Part shown: in pieces, positions 15,817 through 25,441 of the stretch
Layout: each line of letters opens with the position of its first letter
Numbering within the stretch: position 1 is the stretch's first letter
Source: Arcobacter sp.
GTDB lineage: Bacteria > Campylobacterota > Campylobacteria > Campylobacterales > Arcobacteraceae
DNA length: 64,000 bases
Reading direction: 5' to 3'
Assembly: GCA_002869565.1 (NCBI GenBank)
Contig: PKUJ01000017.1
Span: 1-64,000 of the forward strand
Notes under the pieces: model-generated
Database searches by the model: none
Told to the model about the DNA's origin: nothing
Seen by the model: the letters and a program-made list of their open reading frames with translations, nothing else
Program-made: the position numbers and the translations under genes

Positions 15817-18800
15817 ATGGAAAAGTTATCAAATATAGTAATAATTAAATTAGCGTTTCTGTTTGTTGTTTTTTGTAATGCTGTAGTAGATGTATCGCAT
15901 AAAGTGCTTTTGCAAAATATAGCATTTAAAATTTTTGATGGAAGTGAACAAGTTGTGTGGATATCATTTATCAATGCAATGATAATTATTCCTTTTTTAC
16001 TTCTGTTTACTCTAAGTGGGTATCTCTCTGATAAGTATAATAAAAAGGATATTTTGGTTTATGGGGCAGTGTCGTCATTTATTTTATCTGTTCTTATGAT
16101 ATTTTCTTATTTGTCTGGAAATTTTTATTTAGCAATGTTTAACTTAGTACTTCTTGCGGTACAAAGTGCAATATATTCTCCTGCAAAATTTGGAATTATT
16201 TTAGATGTATGGGGTAAAAATAACCTAGCAAGAGGGAACTCTGCTTTACAATCTGTATCTATTATTGCTATTTTATTTGCAATTGCCAGTGGTTCTTTAG
16301 TTTTTGAAAGTTTTTATACTGCAAACAACTTAAGTGTATTGACTACAAAAGAAGCTTTACTTGATGCAATTTTACCTTTAACATATTATATAGTACCTAT
16401 AGCCTTATTAGAAATGTTAACTTCTCTTTTTGTTTTAAAGAAGTTGAAAACTTCGTACAACTCAAATGCTAGTTTAGAACTGGATAAAAAAGCTTTAATG
16501 CAAGGGAGACTTTTAGGTAAAAATATTAAAACCATTTATTCAAATAATGTTATCTTTTTATCGGTGATTGGATTATCTGTTTTTTGGGGAATTTCTCAAG
16601 GTCTTATGGCAGTATTTCCATCATTTGCAAAACAGTATTTAAATATTACGGATGTGTTTGTGATAAATGGAGTGATTGCAGCTTCTGGAATAGGTATTGC
16701 TATAGGTTCAATAATATATTCAAGAATTTCTAAACACTATATTGAAATAGGAACAATTCCTTTAGCATCTTTAGGTATGGCTTTAATGATTTACTTTTCA
16801 ACTATTGTTGAGAGTGCCTTTTTGTTAGGTTTTACATTTTTAGTTTTTGGTATTTTTGGTGGTTTATTTGCAGTTCCTTTAAATTCATTAATTCAATTTA
16901 ATGCAAAAAGAAAAATATTAGGAACTGTTTTAGCTGGAAACAATTGGTTTCATTCTCTTTCTATGTTTGCTATGTTAATGCTTACATCTATAGTTTCATT
17001 TTGGAATTTAGATCCAAAAAATACTATATATTTAATTTTATTAATCACTATTGCTGGAACTTTATACACTATTTATAAATTGCCTCAATCTTTAATTTTA
17101 CTTTTTTTAAAGTTTGTTGTTGGCATGAAATATAATCTTGAAGTTCAAGGAGTTAAAAATATTCCTTCAACTGGTGGTGTATTATTACTGGGGAATCATG
17201 TGTCTTGGATAGATTGGGCAGTGATTTTAATGAGTAGTCCGCGAGAAGTAAAATTTGTAATGCATAAACCAATCTATGAAAAATGGTATTTGACTTGGAT
17301 TTTAAAACTGTTTGGTGCAATTCCTATATCAAATGCTTCTAGTAAATCTACACTTAAAACTATTGCCCAGGAGCTTGATAATGGAAAAATGGTTGTACTA
17401 TTTCCTGAAGGAAGTATTACAAGAAATGGTCATATGGGTGAGTTTAAAAAAGGTTTTGAAAAGATTTTAGAATTAAGTGAAACGGATGTAAAAGTTGTTG
17501 CTTTTTATATTAGGGGGCTTTGGGAATCAATGTTTTCAAGAGCTAATAAAAAATTCAAAAAATCATATAGAACAAACAGTGTTACAGTATCTTTTTCAAA
17601 AGCAATAAAAAAAGAACTTGCTACTACGGTACTTATAAAAAATGAAGCAATTAAACTTTCAACTGAATCTTGGACTGAACATATCAAAAACTTGGATACT
17701 TTGAGTAATACAATTTTTGATAAGTTAAGAGAAGTTGGTAGTGATTTTATTTTTGCAGATTCGACAGGATTAGAATTATCAGGAAATAAGTTTTTAACTG
17801 TATCTCTTCTATTTAAAAATTTATTACGATCTAGGGTAAAAGGACAAAATATTGGATTGTTATTACCCTCAACTTCTGCTGGAGCATTTATAAATTATTC
17901 TATTCTCATGATGGGGAAAACCGTAGTAAATTTAAATTATACAGCTGAAATAAGCGCTTTAAAAGAAGCAGTTTTAAAAGCAGAAATAAAAACAATAGTT
18001 GCATCTAAAAAGTTTATTGAAAAATTAGAAGGGAAAGGCATAAATGTAAATGAGTTATTTGAAGATATTGAAGTTATTTATGTGGAGGATTTGAAACCAC
18101 TTATTTCAAAAAGTTCAGCACTATTAACTTTTTTATCAGTTAAATTTATACCTAGTTTTATATTAAAAGCAATACATATTAAAAAAACAAAAAAAGATGA
18201 TACTGCAGTGATTTTATTTTCATCAGGAAGCGAAGGTACTCCAAAAGGAGTGGAGCTTTCAAGTGATAATATTTTAGGAAATTCTCAACAAATAGCAGGA
18301 ATAATTAATGCAAATGATAGTGATACAATTGTTGCTTCTTTACCAATTTTTCATGCTTTTGGCATAACTGTTACAACTTTTTTACCTTTAATTGAAGGAA
18401 TAAAATGTGTAGCTCATCCTGATCCAACCGATGGAGTAGGTTTAGGAAAACTTGTATCAAAATATAAAGCAACTATTATGTGTGGAACATCAACATTTTT
18501 TAGACTTTACACAAAAAATTCTAAGGTTCATCCTTTGATGTTTGAAAGTCTTAGACTTACTGTTGCCGGAGCTGAAAAATTAAGAGAAGATGTAAAATTA
18601 GAGTTTAAAAAGAAATTTGGAAAAGATATCATAGAAGGATATGGAGTGACGGAAACAACTCCTGTTGCAGCATGTAATTTGCCAAATACCTTAGCTCCTG
18701 ATTATACTGTACAAGTTGGAACAAAAGAGGGAACAGTAGGTATGGCAATTCCTGGAACTATAATTAAAATTGTTGATCCTGATAGTTTTGAAGAGCTTGG

Positions 18801-19296
18801 CTCCGGAGAGGAGGGGATGATTTTAGTTTCTGGTATTCAAGTGATGAAAGGTTATTTAAAAGATGAAGAGAAAACTGCAACAGTCTTAAAAAAAATAGAT
18901 GGACATACATTTTATATCACAGGAGATAAAGGAAAACTAGACTCAGATGGATTTCTAACTATTGTAGATAGATACTCAAGATTTGCAAAATTAGGCGGAG
19001 AGATGGTAAGTTTAGGAGCTATAGAAGAGAAAATTACAAAAATAGTTTTAAACAAAGAAGAGAATGAAATAGATTTTATAGCAACTTCAATACCAGATGA
19101 AAAAAAAGGTGAAAAAGTGATTTTACTTATCCCCGGAGTTGATGAGGTATATGTTGAAAATTTAAAGAATGAGATGCTAAAAATATTTGATAATAAACTT
19201 ATGATTCCAAGTTTAATTAAAATAGTAGAAGAAGTTCCTAAATTAGGAACGGGGAAAAAAGATTTTGCAAAAGCTAAGGCTTTGGCATTAAGTTAG
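15817..19296 (+). CDS. Fused MFS lysophospholipid transporter / acyltransferase / acyl-ACP synthetase
   Basis: 1,159 residues in three parts. First is a 12-helix major-facilitator domain (about 1-410) like LplT. Next is a PlsC-type acyltransferase (about 430-610) with GNHVSWID, the HX4D catalytic motif, and FPEGSITRNG. Last is an AMP-binding acyl-ACP synthetase (about 640-1150) with SSGSEGTPKGVELS and GYGVTETTP. Together these correspond to LplT plus both halves of Aas, which flip and re-acylate lysophospholipids at the inner membrane. I chose ATG 15817, which has AAAGGA upstream, over an in-frame ATG 42 bases earlier inside the previous gene. It ends the MerR operon. Confidence 0.92.
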   Translation: MEKLSNIVIIKLAFLFVVFCNAVVDVSHKVLLQNIAFKIFDGSEQVVWISFINAMIIIPFLLLFTLSGYLSDKYNKKDILVYGAVSSFILSVLMIFSYLSGNFYLAMFNLVLLAVQSAIYSPAKFGIILDVWGKNNLARGNSALQSVSIIAILFAIASGSLVFESFYTANNLSVLTTKEALLDAILPLTYYIVPIALLEMLTSLFVLKKLKTSYNSNASLELDKKALMQGRLLGKNIKTIYSNNVIFLSVIGLSVFWGISQGLMAVFPSFAKQYLNITDVFVINGVIAASGIGIAIGSIIYSRISKHYIEIGTIPLASLGMALMIYFSTIVESAFLLGFTFLVFGIFGGLFAVPLNSLIQFNAKRKILGTVLAGNNWFHSLSMFAMLMLTSIVSFWNLDPKNTIYLILLITIAGTLYTIYKLPQSLILLFLKFVVGMKYNLEVQGVKNIPSTGGVLLLGNHVSWIDWAVILMSSPREVKFVMHKPIYEKWYLTWILKLFGAIPISNASSKSTLKTIAQELDNGKMVVLFPEGSITRNGHMGEFKKGFEKILELSETDVKVVAFYIRGLWESMFSRANKKFKKSYRTNSVTVSFSKAIKKELATTVLIKNEAIKLSTESWTEHIKNLDTLSNTIFDKLREVGSDFIFADSTGLELSGNKFLTVSLLFKNLLRSRVKGQNIGLLLPSTSAGAFINYSILMMGKTVVNLNYTAEISALKEAVLKAEIKTIVASKKFIEKLEGKGINVNELFEDIEVIYVEDLKPLISKSSALLTFLSVKFIPSFILKAIHIKKTKKDDTAVILFSSGSEGTPKGVELSSDNILGNSQQIAGIINANDSDTIVASLPIFHAFGITVTTFLPLIEGIKCVAHPDPTDGVGLGKLVSKYKATIMCGTSTFFRLYTKNSKVHPLMFESLRLTVAGAEKLREDVKLEFKKKFGKDIIEGYGVTETTPVAACNLPNTLAPDYTVQVGTKEGTVGMAIPGTIIKIVDPDSFEELGSGEEGMILVSGIQVMKGYLKDEEKTATVLKKIDGHTFYITGDKGKLDSDGFLTIVDRYSRFAKLGGEMVSLGAIEEKITKIVLNKEENEIDFIATSIPDEKKGEKVILLIPGVDEVYVENLKNEMLKIFDNKLMIPSLIKIVEEVPKLGTGKKDFAKAKALALS

Positions 19297-19325
19297 AAGA
19301 TGAGGATTATTTATCCTCATCTTTT
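19297..19325. terminator. Bidirectional terminator between convergent genes
   Basis: AAGATGAGGAT (19297-19307) pairs with ATCCTCATCTT (19313-19323) around a TATTT loop, with T residues on one side and A residues on the other. It serves the acyltransferase gene on the plus strand and glnD on the minus strand, and overlaps the glnD stop. Confidence 0.85.
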
Positions 19326-21847
19326 AAACTTAATTGTTCAATAATCTCATCTTGATTAACACAAAAATTTCCATTTTTTTCAATTAAAAATAGATCTTTA
19401 GCTATTCCTTTTATTGAAGAAAGTTTGGCACTTTCTATCTCAACTTCAAAATCATCAAATACTTTTGCAATATAAGCAAAAAGACCTTTTCTATCTTCAG
19501 CCATAACTTGCATAGAAGCTAAATATGTAGTGTGATTACAATCAATAGTAATATTCTCTTTTTTTATTGTAGGAACAATTACTTTGGTTTTTTTAGTCAT
19601 ATCAAATGAATTTTCAATAATATCTTCTATATATAAGAGGTCTTCGTTATCTATTTTCTCTGAGAATCTAATTTCAAAGAATTTTTTATTATCGTATAAT
19701 TTAAAAATATTCATAGTTGAAATATTTAAAAATTCTAATCTTCCAAGTAAGAAACCAAGATTTAAAGGAACTTTTCTAATAATTCTAATTACTAGATTTT
19801 CATCATTTATTATTTCATATCTAAAGCTTTGAACATCATAAGCATTTATTGAAATATCAAGTATTTCTTTTGCTTTTAATTGTAAAAACATTTGATTTGA
19901 AGCAATATACATTACTTTCTTTTTCATAATATCAGGAAGTTCTTTGTATCTTTTAGATTTTTTTATACTCTCTTGTTTTGCAAGTCTTCTTGCATTTTCA
20001 GTTAAAAGTTCAACATTATCAAAGGCAGGTAGAGATTGATTGTAAAGCTGTCTTAGTAAAGATGCTGTAGAGCTTTTATAAATACTTTCACCCACAGCTG
20101 ATATATCTGCATAAGTTACAACATAAAGCATTTTTAGAGCCAGTTCTGATTTTAATAAAGCAGTAAAAGCTAAAATCACTTTTTCTGAATAAATATCTTC
20201 ATTTGATGCTACTTTACTCATCATATTATGATACCTTACGAGTAAAGCTCCAATTTGAATATCTTTATATTCAAAATCAAAAGATGTAGTCATACTCTTA
20301 AAGAGTTTTTCTCCTGATAAATGATGGTCATTTACTCTTCCTTTTCCAACATCATGAAAGAGACAAACAAGTCTGATGATAGCTTGTTCTTTTTTTTCCA
20401 AAGAATCATAAATTTCTTTTACATATGAATCACTAATTTCTTGTATTTTTTTAAGTGTTTTGATTGAATGAACATCAACTGGATGTTGATGATATCCATC
20501 AAATTGCGGTTGATTTACTATTTTTTTAGTTACAGGTAATACTGTTTGAAAAAGTCTTGCATTGTAAATTAATTTTATAATTGGATATAGATTTTCTCTA
20601 AAAAGTAGAGTCTTTATACTTTTCTTTAACTCTTTTGTATGTTTACTAGGAAGTATTGATCTACTTGCATAATAAACATATGATCTATCAAATTGATGAA
20701 CATCATCTGGCAAGTCAATTAGTTCATTTAATAAATCAATTAATTTTTTTGGTTTTGCACTAAATGAAGTATAAAGTTTATTTTCAAATATATATAAATT
20801 CCTTTTATATCTATATTTCTTACATTCAAAAGGGTGTTCTTTATTTGTAATAATTTGTCTAGTGAATTTTTTTACCATAATGGTTGAAAAAAAGTGAACT
20901 CTGTGTAAGGCTTCTAAAATTTTTGCCATACATTGTCTCTCTTTTGTCATTCTTGGAGTATGGCTAAATCCAAGTTTAGAACTTAGTTCAGGTAGAATAT
21001 CGAAATTTACTACATCTAGTTTTTTGTTGGCAATATTGTGTAAAGCACTTCTAACTTGAAAAATATATTCTAAAGAACTTCTATATTTTTTGTACTCATC
21101 TTCTGTGAATTCTTTTCCCATAAGTTGTTTTATATCACTTACTCCAAAAATCACTGTAGCCATCCAAAAAATCATATTTGATTCTCTCATCCCACCGTAA
21201 CCATCTTTTATATTTGGCTCCATTTTCAATGGATATTTTAAAAGTCTTTTTTTGTGTTCATCAAGTTTTTCAAGAATAAACTCTTTTTGGTTGGTTTTTC
21301 TTATTTTCTGAAGTACATTTTCATAGCCATACCATAAATATTTTGAACCATATATCATTCTAGATTCTAGTATAGATGATTTGATTGTAATATCTTCTTT
21401 TACACCTTTTTCAATTTCTTGAAGTTCATGGACTCTTGAACCTAGTTTTAAGCCACAATCCCAGGCAAGAGTTATAAAATCTTCTATAAGAGGTTTTAGG
21501 TTGTAACCTAATATATCTTCATAAAGAATCATTAAATCTACATCTGAATGGATGCAAAGTTGTTCTCTACCATAAGATCCTAAAGCTATAAGAGTGATAG
21601 GAATTGAACTTCCCATAGGAAGGTAATTCTTAAAATGTTTTCTCAAAATATATTTGTACATAAGTACTAAAAATTTGTCGGTATGTTTTGTATGTTTTAC
21701 AAAAAAATCTTTTCCACCTGTAGTTTCAAGAGTTGTATCTATTGATATTACATATTCTTTAAAATAATTCCTAAAGACTTTTGAAATCTCAAAATCACTA
21801 GCATTTGTAGAAATCAGTTCTTCTATTTGAATATTAAGTTCTGTCAT
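19307..21847 (-). CDS. glnD: PII uridylyltransferase / uridylyl-removing enzyme
   Basis: 846 residues, normal length for GlnD, which senses glutamine and modifies PII at Tyr51. The nucleotidyltransferase domain has GSYGREQLCIHSDVDLMIL (near residue 90-110), the HD domain has LFHDVGKG (near 490), and two ACT domains fill the last 150 residues (one with ASMQVMAEDRKGLFAYIAKVF). It overlaps the upstream NtrC-like gene by 14 bp and is co-transcribed with it. Its targets, two PII proteins with an intact T-loop tyrosine, are encoded 3-5 kb away. Confidence 0.96.
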   Translation of the reverse strand: MTELNIQIEELISTNASDFEISKVFRNYFKEYVISIDTTLETTGGKDFFVKHTKHTDKFLVLMYKYILRKHFKNYLPMGSSIPITLIALGSYGREQLCIHSDVDLMILYEDILGYNLKPLIEDFITLAWDCGLKLGSRVHELQEIEKGVKEDITIKSSILESRMIYGSKYLWYGYENVLQKIRKTNQKEFILEKLDEHKKRLLKYPLKMEPNIKDGYGGMRESNMIFWMATVIFGVSDIKQLMGKEFTEDEYKKYRSSLEYIFQVRSALHNIANKKLDVVNFDILPELSSKLGFSHTPRMTKERQCMAKILEALHRVHFFSTIMVKKFTRQIITNKEHPFECKKYRYKRNLYIFENKLYTSFSAKPKKLIDLLNELIDLPDDVHQFDRSYVYYASRSILPSKHTKELKKSIKTLLFRENLYPIIKLIYNARLFQTVLPVTKKIVNQPQFDGYHQHPVDVHSIKTLKKIQEISDSYVKEIYDSLEKKEQAIIRLVCLFHDVGKGRVNDHHLSGEKLFKSMTTSFDFEYKDIQIGALLVRYHNMMSKVASNEDIYSEKVILAFTALLKSELALKMLYVVTYADISAVGESIYKSSTASLLRQLYNQSLPAFDNVELLTENARRLAKQESIKKSKRYKELPDIMKKKVMYIASNQMFLQLKAKEILDISINAYDVQSFRYEIINDENLVIRIIRKVPLNLGFLLGRLEFLNISTMNIFKLYDNKKFFEIRFSEKIDNEDLLYIEDIIENSFDMTKKTKVIVPTIKKENITIDCNHTTYLASMQVMAEDRKGLFAYIAKVFDDFEVEIESAKLSSIKGIAKDLFLIEKNGNFCVNQDEIIEQLSLKDEDK

Positions 21848-22598
21848 CCAAAAATTCCTTATGGGTATCTAGTTTTTTTCTAAGTGTAATTCTATTTAGT
21901 CCTAAATGTTTTGCCATTTGAACTTGTGATTTATATTTTTTTGTTGCAGCTTTTAAAAGAGGAACTTCAAGAAGATATAAAAAATCTTTATAGGAACTGT
22001 CTCCATGCATATTTGAAAACATATAGTTTTCCATAAACATTAGAATCTCATCTTCCCCAATAGTTTCAAATAGATATGAAAAATATATTGACTTTCTCAA
22101 ACTATGAGCATTATTGGATATATTTATCATTAGTCTAGATGGAATAATTTGTTCCAAATCTAAAGTACTACTAGCTTCTTTTGAAAACTTTATAGTTAAT
22201 GCTTTTACATCTTCTTCTCTATCTTTTAAAGGAGGCAATTCAATTGTAATAGAAAATAATTCAGCAAGTTTAGTATTTAATTCATCTTTTAAAGTTGTTG
22301 CAATTACTCTAATATTATTTTCATTTACCCAATTTATTAGCAAATCGACATTTGTAATATTTTCTATTTTGTCTATTATAATCGAACAGTTTTGTAAATT
22401 GATTATATTGTCACTTATATCTTGTTGTAAATTTTTAGCTTTAAATATTGGCGCTTTAGGCACAATATATACTGATAATGATTTTTTACCAACACCTGGT
22501 TCTCCAGAAATTAGGGCACTTACTTCAACACTTTGTAGAAGATGTGCAGAGTTTAAAATTTCTTTAGAATTTTTTGATATTGCTATATAATTTTCCAT
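21834..22598 (-). CDS. Shortened NtrC-like AAA+ regulator with Fis-type HTH, no GAFTGA loop
   Basis: 254 residues. Walker A is GEPGVGKKS (32-40) and a degenerate Walker B is IIIDKIE (D76). A PPLKDREEDV segment typical of NtrC proteins follows, and the C-terminus is a Fis-type helix-turn-helix (QVQMAKHLGLNRITLRKKLDTH). Only about 36 residues separate Walker A and B, against over 60 in NtrC. The missing part is where the GAFTGA sigma-54 contact loop belongs. It has no receiver domain. It shares an operon with glnD and neighbours both ammonium transporter units. I infer a DNA-binding nitrogen regulator that no longer works with sigma-54. AAAGG and TATAAT (minus strand, 22619-22614) precede it. 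Confidence 0.8.
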   Translation of the reverse strand: MENYIAISKNSKEILNSAHLLQSVEVSALISGEPGVGKKSLSVYIVPKAPIFKAKNLQQDISDNIINLQNCSIIIDKIENITNVDLLINWVNENNIRVIATTLKDELNTKLAELFSITIELPPLKDREEDVKALTIKFSKEASSTLDLEQIIPSRLMINISNNAHSLRKSIYFSYLFETIGEDEILMFMENYMFSNMHGDSSYKDFLYLLEVPLLKAATKKYKSQVQMAKHLGLNRITLRKKLDTHKEFLDDRT

Positions 22599-22627
22599 TG
22601 TTTACCTTTTATTATTATACTGTAATT

Positions 22628-23485
22628 CTATTTCTTTTTTGTTAGATGAATAAATACTGCTAGGGCAATTAATATAAGAGAAATACCAGTTATTAAGTAT
22701 AAGGCATTTATCATATTGTGATAATCATCTATTGCAATTTTAAATACAACAATTAGTGCTTCTATTGATAAAGCAATAATAATTGTAATTAAAAATTTTG
22801 TAATCATTTTTGTTTCAACTCTAGAATTCTTTGAATAAGATTTGAAAAACACTTCTTGTTCTAATATGGTTTTAGCTAAATCAAATATTGCAATACCTAA
22901 AGTTAATGCAATAATTGGTTTAAATATTACTTCTAATTCTATACCCTCTTTAAAAAGGACAAAAGTTATAAAGTCATATAAAGAGTATAGAATGATAAAT
23001 GTAGACAGTGCAATCATAGAAAAACCAGATAACATATAGAAAAATTTAGTTGCTGTATGAAATGGTTTATTTAATTCAATTAAGTTTAATCTTTCGAGTA
23101 ATACATCAATTCTAAAATCTAAAAGTATTATCTTATCATTTTCTTTTATTGTTACTGTGATACAACTACTTCTTGTGGCACTACTAATATATGGAGTTGA
23201 AAATGCCATATTAATATCTTTAAACTCAACTCTTGAGATTAAATAACTTCTATCTTTATTAATAGCTTTATTATCTATTTTTTTTCTATAATAATTAGGA
23301 GAAGTTTGAGTTTTAGAATTTTTGTCTACTAAATATACTAGTTCTAAAGATGGAAAAACATTAAATATATCATTGAAGTTATATTTCTCATAATTACTAA
23401 GATCTCCTATATTTTTGAGGCTCTCTTGTATGAAAAATTCTATTTTATCACGATTTTGTTCATAAATTTCTAAAAATTCTTTCAT
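22628..23485 (-). CDS. Membrane protein with N-terminal PDC/Cache-like region
   Basis: 285 residues. The first ~145 resemble a PDC/Cache sensor fold (a short helix-rich start, then FPSLELVYLVDKN, TQTSPNYYRKK, DRSYLISR and a terminal DFRIDVLLERL helix). About four membrane helices fill the rest, and the protein ends in a KKK tail. No kinase, cyclase or methyl-accepting domain is present. There is no signal segment before the sensor region, so its side of the membrane is unclear. AGGAG precedes the ATG. A TGTATA-N5-TATACA site centred 30 bp upstream of the -10 box links it to the amtB genes. The function is unknown; a nitrogen-related sensing role is inference. Confidence 0.6.
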   Translation of the reverse strand: MKEFLEIYEQNRDKIEFFIQESLKNIGDLSNYEKYNFNDIFNVFPSLELVYLVDKNSKTQTSPNYYRKKIDNKAINKDRSYLISRVEFKDINMAFSTPYISSATRSSCITVTIKENDKIILLDFRIDVLLERLNLIELNKPFHTATKFFYMLSGFSMIALSTFIILYSLYDFITFVLFKEGIELEVIFKPIIALTLGIAIFDLAKTILEQEVFFKSYSKNSRVETKMITKFLITIIIALSIEALIVVFKIAIDDYHNMINALYLITGISLILIALAVFIHLTKKK

Positions 23486-23506
23486 TATTACTCCTATATA
23501 TATGTT

Positions 23507-23512
23507 ATTATA
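23507..23512 (-). promoter_or_regulatory. -10 box of the PDC-like gene (minus strand)
   Basis: TATAAT on the minus strand, about 22 bp before the start codon, in the context GATATAATAAC. The palindromic site at 23534-23550 is centred 30 bp upstream of it, at roughly -42 from the expected start. Confidence 0.55.
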
Positions 23513-23533
23513 TCATATTGTATATAAAATTAA

Positions 23534-23550
23534 TGTATATTAAATATACA
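23534..23550. promoter_or_regulatory. TGTATA-N5-TATACA site 1 (PDC-like gene promoter)
   Basis: TGTATA (23534-23539), TTAAA, TATACA (23545-23550), flanked by AA/TT on both sides. It is one of three identical-core palindromes before the transcription units of the nitrogen island. An extra half-site, TGTATA, lies at 23519-23524. Confidence 0.75.
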
Positions 23551-23681
23551 TTTATCTAAAAAATATGAAATTGTAAAATAAATAAAAAATTCTACTTTTT
23601 TCAAAATCTATGAAAAATAACACTATAAGTCCTATCTAATGGACTATTCTAAAAAAAATCAAAATATTTACTGTGCATATT

Positions 23682-23698
23682 TGTATAAAAAATATACA
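23682..23698. promoter_or_regulatory. TGTATA-N5-TATACA site 2 (amtB1 promoter)
   Basis: TGTATA (23682-23687), AAAAA, TATACA (23693-23698). Its centre is 40 bp before the extended -10 element TGATAGAAT (23727-23735) of the first amtB. The stretch 23551-23670 between the divergent genes shows nothing else beyond a weak inverted repeat (AGTCC...GGACT). Confidence 0.75.
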
Positions 23699-23726
23699 CT
23701 TAAAATGTCAATTAGATTTTTTAATC

Positions 23727-23735
23727 TGATAGAAT
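23727..23735 (+). promoter_or_regulatory. Extended -10 promoter element of amtB1
   Basis: TGATAGAAT fits TG-N-TANNNT. The start codon is 29 bp downstream. No -24/-12 sigma-54 element (TGGCAC-N5-TTGC) is visible in this intergenic region. Confidence 0.6.
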
Positions 23736-23764
23736 TTCAACATATTATTTTTTAAAGGAAAAAA

Positions 23765-24979
23765 ATGGAAAATTTTAATGACTTAAAATACATTTTAGAT
23801 GGTTTCTTATTTGTATTTTCTGGTGTTTTAGTAATGTGGATGGCAGCAGGATTTGCTATGTTGGAAGCGGGTCTTACAAGAACAAAGAATAATGCAACGG
23901 TGTTAACTAAAAATATTGCACTATTTGCAATTTCTTGTATCATGTATTATTTTGTAGGTTATAACTTAATGTATGGTGATGGTGGAGCTATTATGGGAAG
24001 TTTCTCTACAATTAGTATGGTAACTGCAGCAGATGCTTCTTATCCTGCAGCTGCAGACTTTTTCTTCCAAGTAATGTTCGTAGCAACTGCTGCTTCGGTT
24101 ATTTCTGGAACGATTGCTGAAAGAATGAAATTGTGGCCATTTTTAATATTTGTTGTAGTATTAAGTGGTATTATTTATCCTTTACAAGGTCACTGGACAT
24201 GGGGAGGAAGTGAATTAGGCGGTATCATTGCTGGATTCTCTGACTTTGCTGGGTCTACTATTGTTCACTCTGTTGGTGGTTGGGCTGCCTTAGCTGGTGT
24301 TCTTATTTTAGGAGCTAGAAAAGGTAAATATGGTAAAGATGGTAAAGTAAGACCAATTCCTGGTTCAAATTTAACTCTTGCTACTTTAGGTACATTCATT
24401 TTATGGATGGGTTGGTTTGGATTTAATGGTGGTTCTCAATTAGCTTTAGGTTCAAAAGCTGATATTGACGGAATTGCTATGGTAGTTGCTGATACAAATA
24501 TGGCTGCTTGTGCTGGTGCAATTATGGCTGCTTTATTAACACAGCTTCTTTACAAAAAAGTGGATTTAACAATGGTTCTTAATGGGGCATTAGCAGGTCT
24601 TGTATCTTGTACTGCTGGTCCAGATTTAGGAATGATTGTAGCATTTATTGAAGGTATTGTTGGTGGTGCTTTAGTTGTATTTGCTGTACCATTTTTTGAT
24701 AAATTAAGAATTGATGATCCTGTTGGGGCTTTATCTGTTCACTTAGTTGCAGGTATTTGGGGAACTATAGCTGTAGGTATCTTTAATCCAGAAGTTACTA
24801 TATTAGCTCAACTAAAAGGGGTTGTTGTAATTGGTGCATTTGTATTTATTTCTTCATTTATTATCTGGAAAATACTTGATGTAGTTGTTGGATTAAGAGT
24901 TGATGAAGAGACTGAGATTACTGGTCTTGATATCCACGAAACTGGTCTTGAGTGTTACCCTGAGTTCAAAAAAGCTTAA
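23765..24979 (+). CDS. amtB: Ammonium transporter 1
   Basis: 404 residues and 11 predicted membrane helices of the Amt/MEP/Rh family. It has the family signatures AGFAMLEAGL, DFAGSTIVHSVGGWAALAG, GWFGFNGGSQ and, near the end, DDPVGALSVHLVAGIWG (one of the twin pore histidines). It conducts ammonium across the inner membrane and is normally gated by GlnK. The glnK gene follows after 20 bp, the classical amtB-glnK pair. AAAGGA is 7 bp before the ATG. Confidence 0.96.
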   Translation: MENFNDLKYILDGFLFVFSGVLVMWMAAGFAMLEAGLTRTKNNATVLTKNIALFAISCIMYYFVGYNLMYGDGGAIMGSFSTISMVTAADASYPAAADFFFQVMFVATAASVISGTIAERMKLWPFLIFVVVLSGIIYPLQGHWTWGGSELGGIIAGFSDFAGSTIVHSVGGWAALAGVLILGARKGKYGKDGKVRPIPGSNLTLATLGTFILWMGWFGFNGGSQLALGSKADIDGIAMVVADTNMAACAGAIMAALLTQLLYKKVDLTMVLNGALAGLVSCTAGPDLGMIVAFIEGIVGGALVVFAVPFFDKLRIDDPVGALSVHLVAGIWGTIAVGIFNPEVTILAQLKGVVVIGAFVFISSFIIWKILDVVVGLRVDEETEITGLDIHETGLECYPEFKKA

Positions 24980-24996
24980 TAAATAGGAAGGAATAG

Positions 24997-25338
<342 letters not shown>

Positions 25339-25350
25339 GAACAGTATAAA

Positions 25351-25375
25351 TTGAAGGAGAACTTTTCTCCTTCAA
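25351..25375 (+). terminator. Hairpin after glnK1
   Basis: TTGAAGGAGA (25351-25360) and TCTCCTTCAA (25366-25375) form a perfect 10-bp stem with a 5-nt loop. No T-run follows, so termination may be partial or the hairpin may protect the 3' end. Confidence 0.65.
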
Positions 25376-25392
25376 TATAAAATCTATCTATT

Positions 25393-25409
25393 TGTATATT
25401 TTATATACA
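25393..25409. promoter_or_regulatory. TGTATA-N5-TATACA site 3 (amtB2 promoter)
   Basis: TGTATA (25393-25398), TTTTA, TATACA (25404-25409). The symmetry extends to 10-bp perfect arms (25390-25399 with 25403-25412). The centre is 41 bp before the TATAAT at 25442. Confidence 0.75.
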
Positions 25410-25441
25410 AATGACTACTATCTAAAATACTTCAAAAAATA

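Noticed and set aside
23551-23670. Sigma-54 promoter before amtB1
   Set aside because: No GG-N10-GC (-24/-12) element is visible in the gap. The extended -10 element TGATAGAAT at 23727 is a better explanation.
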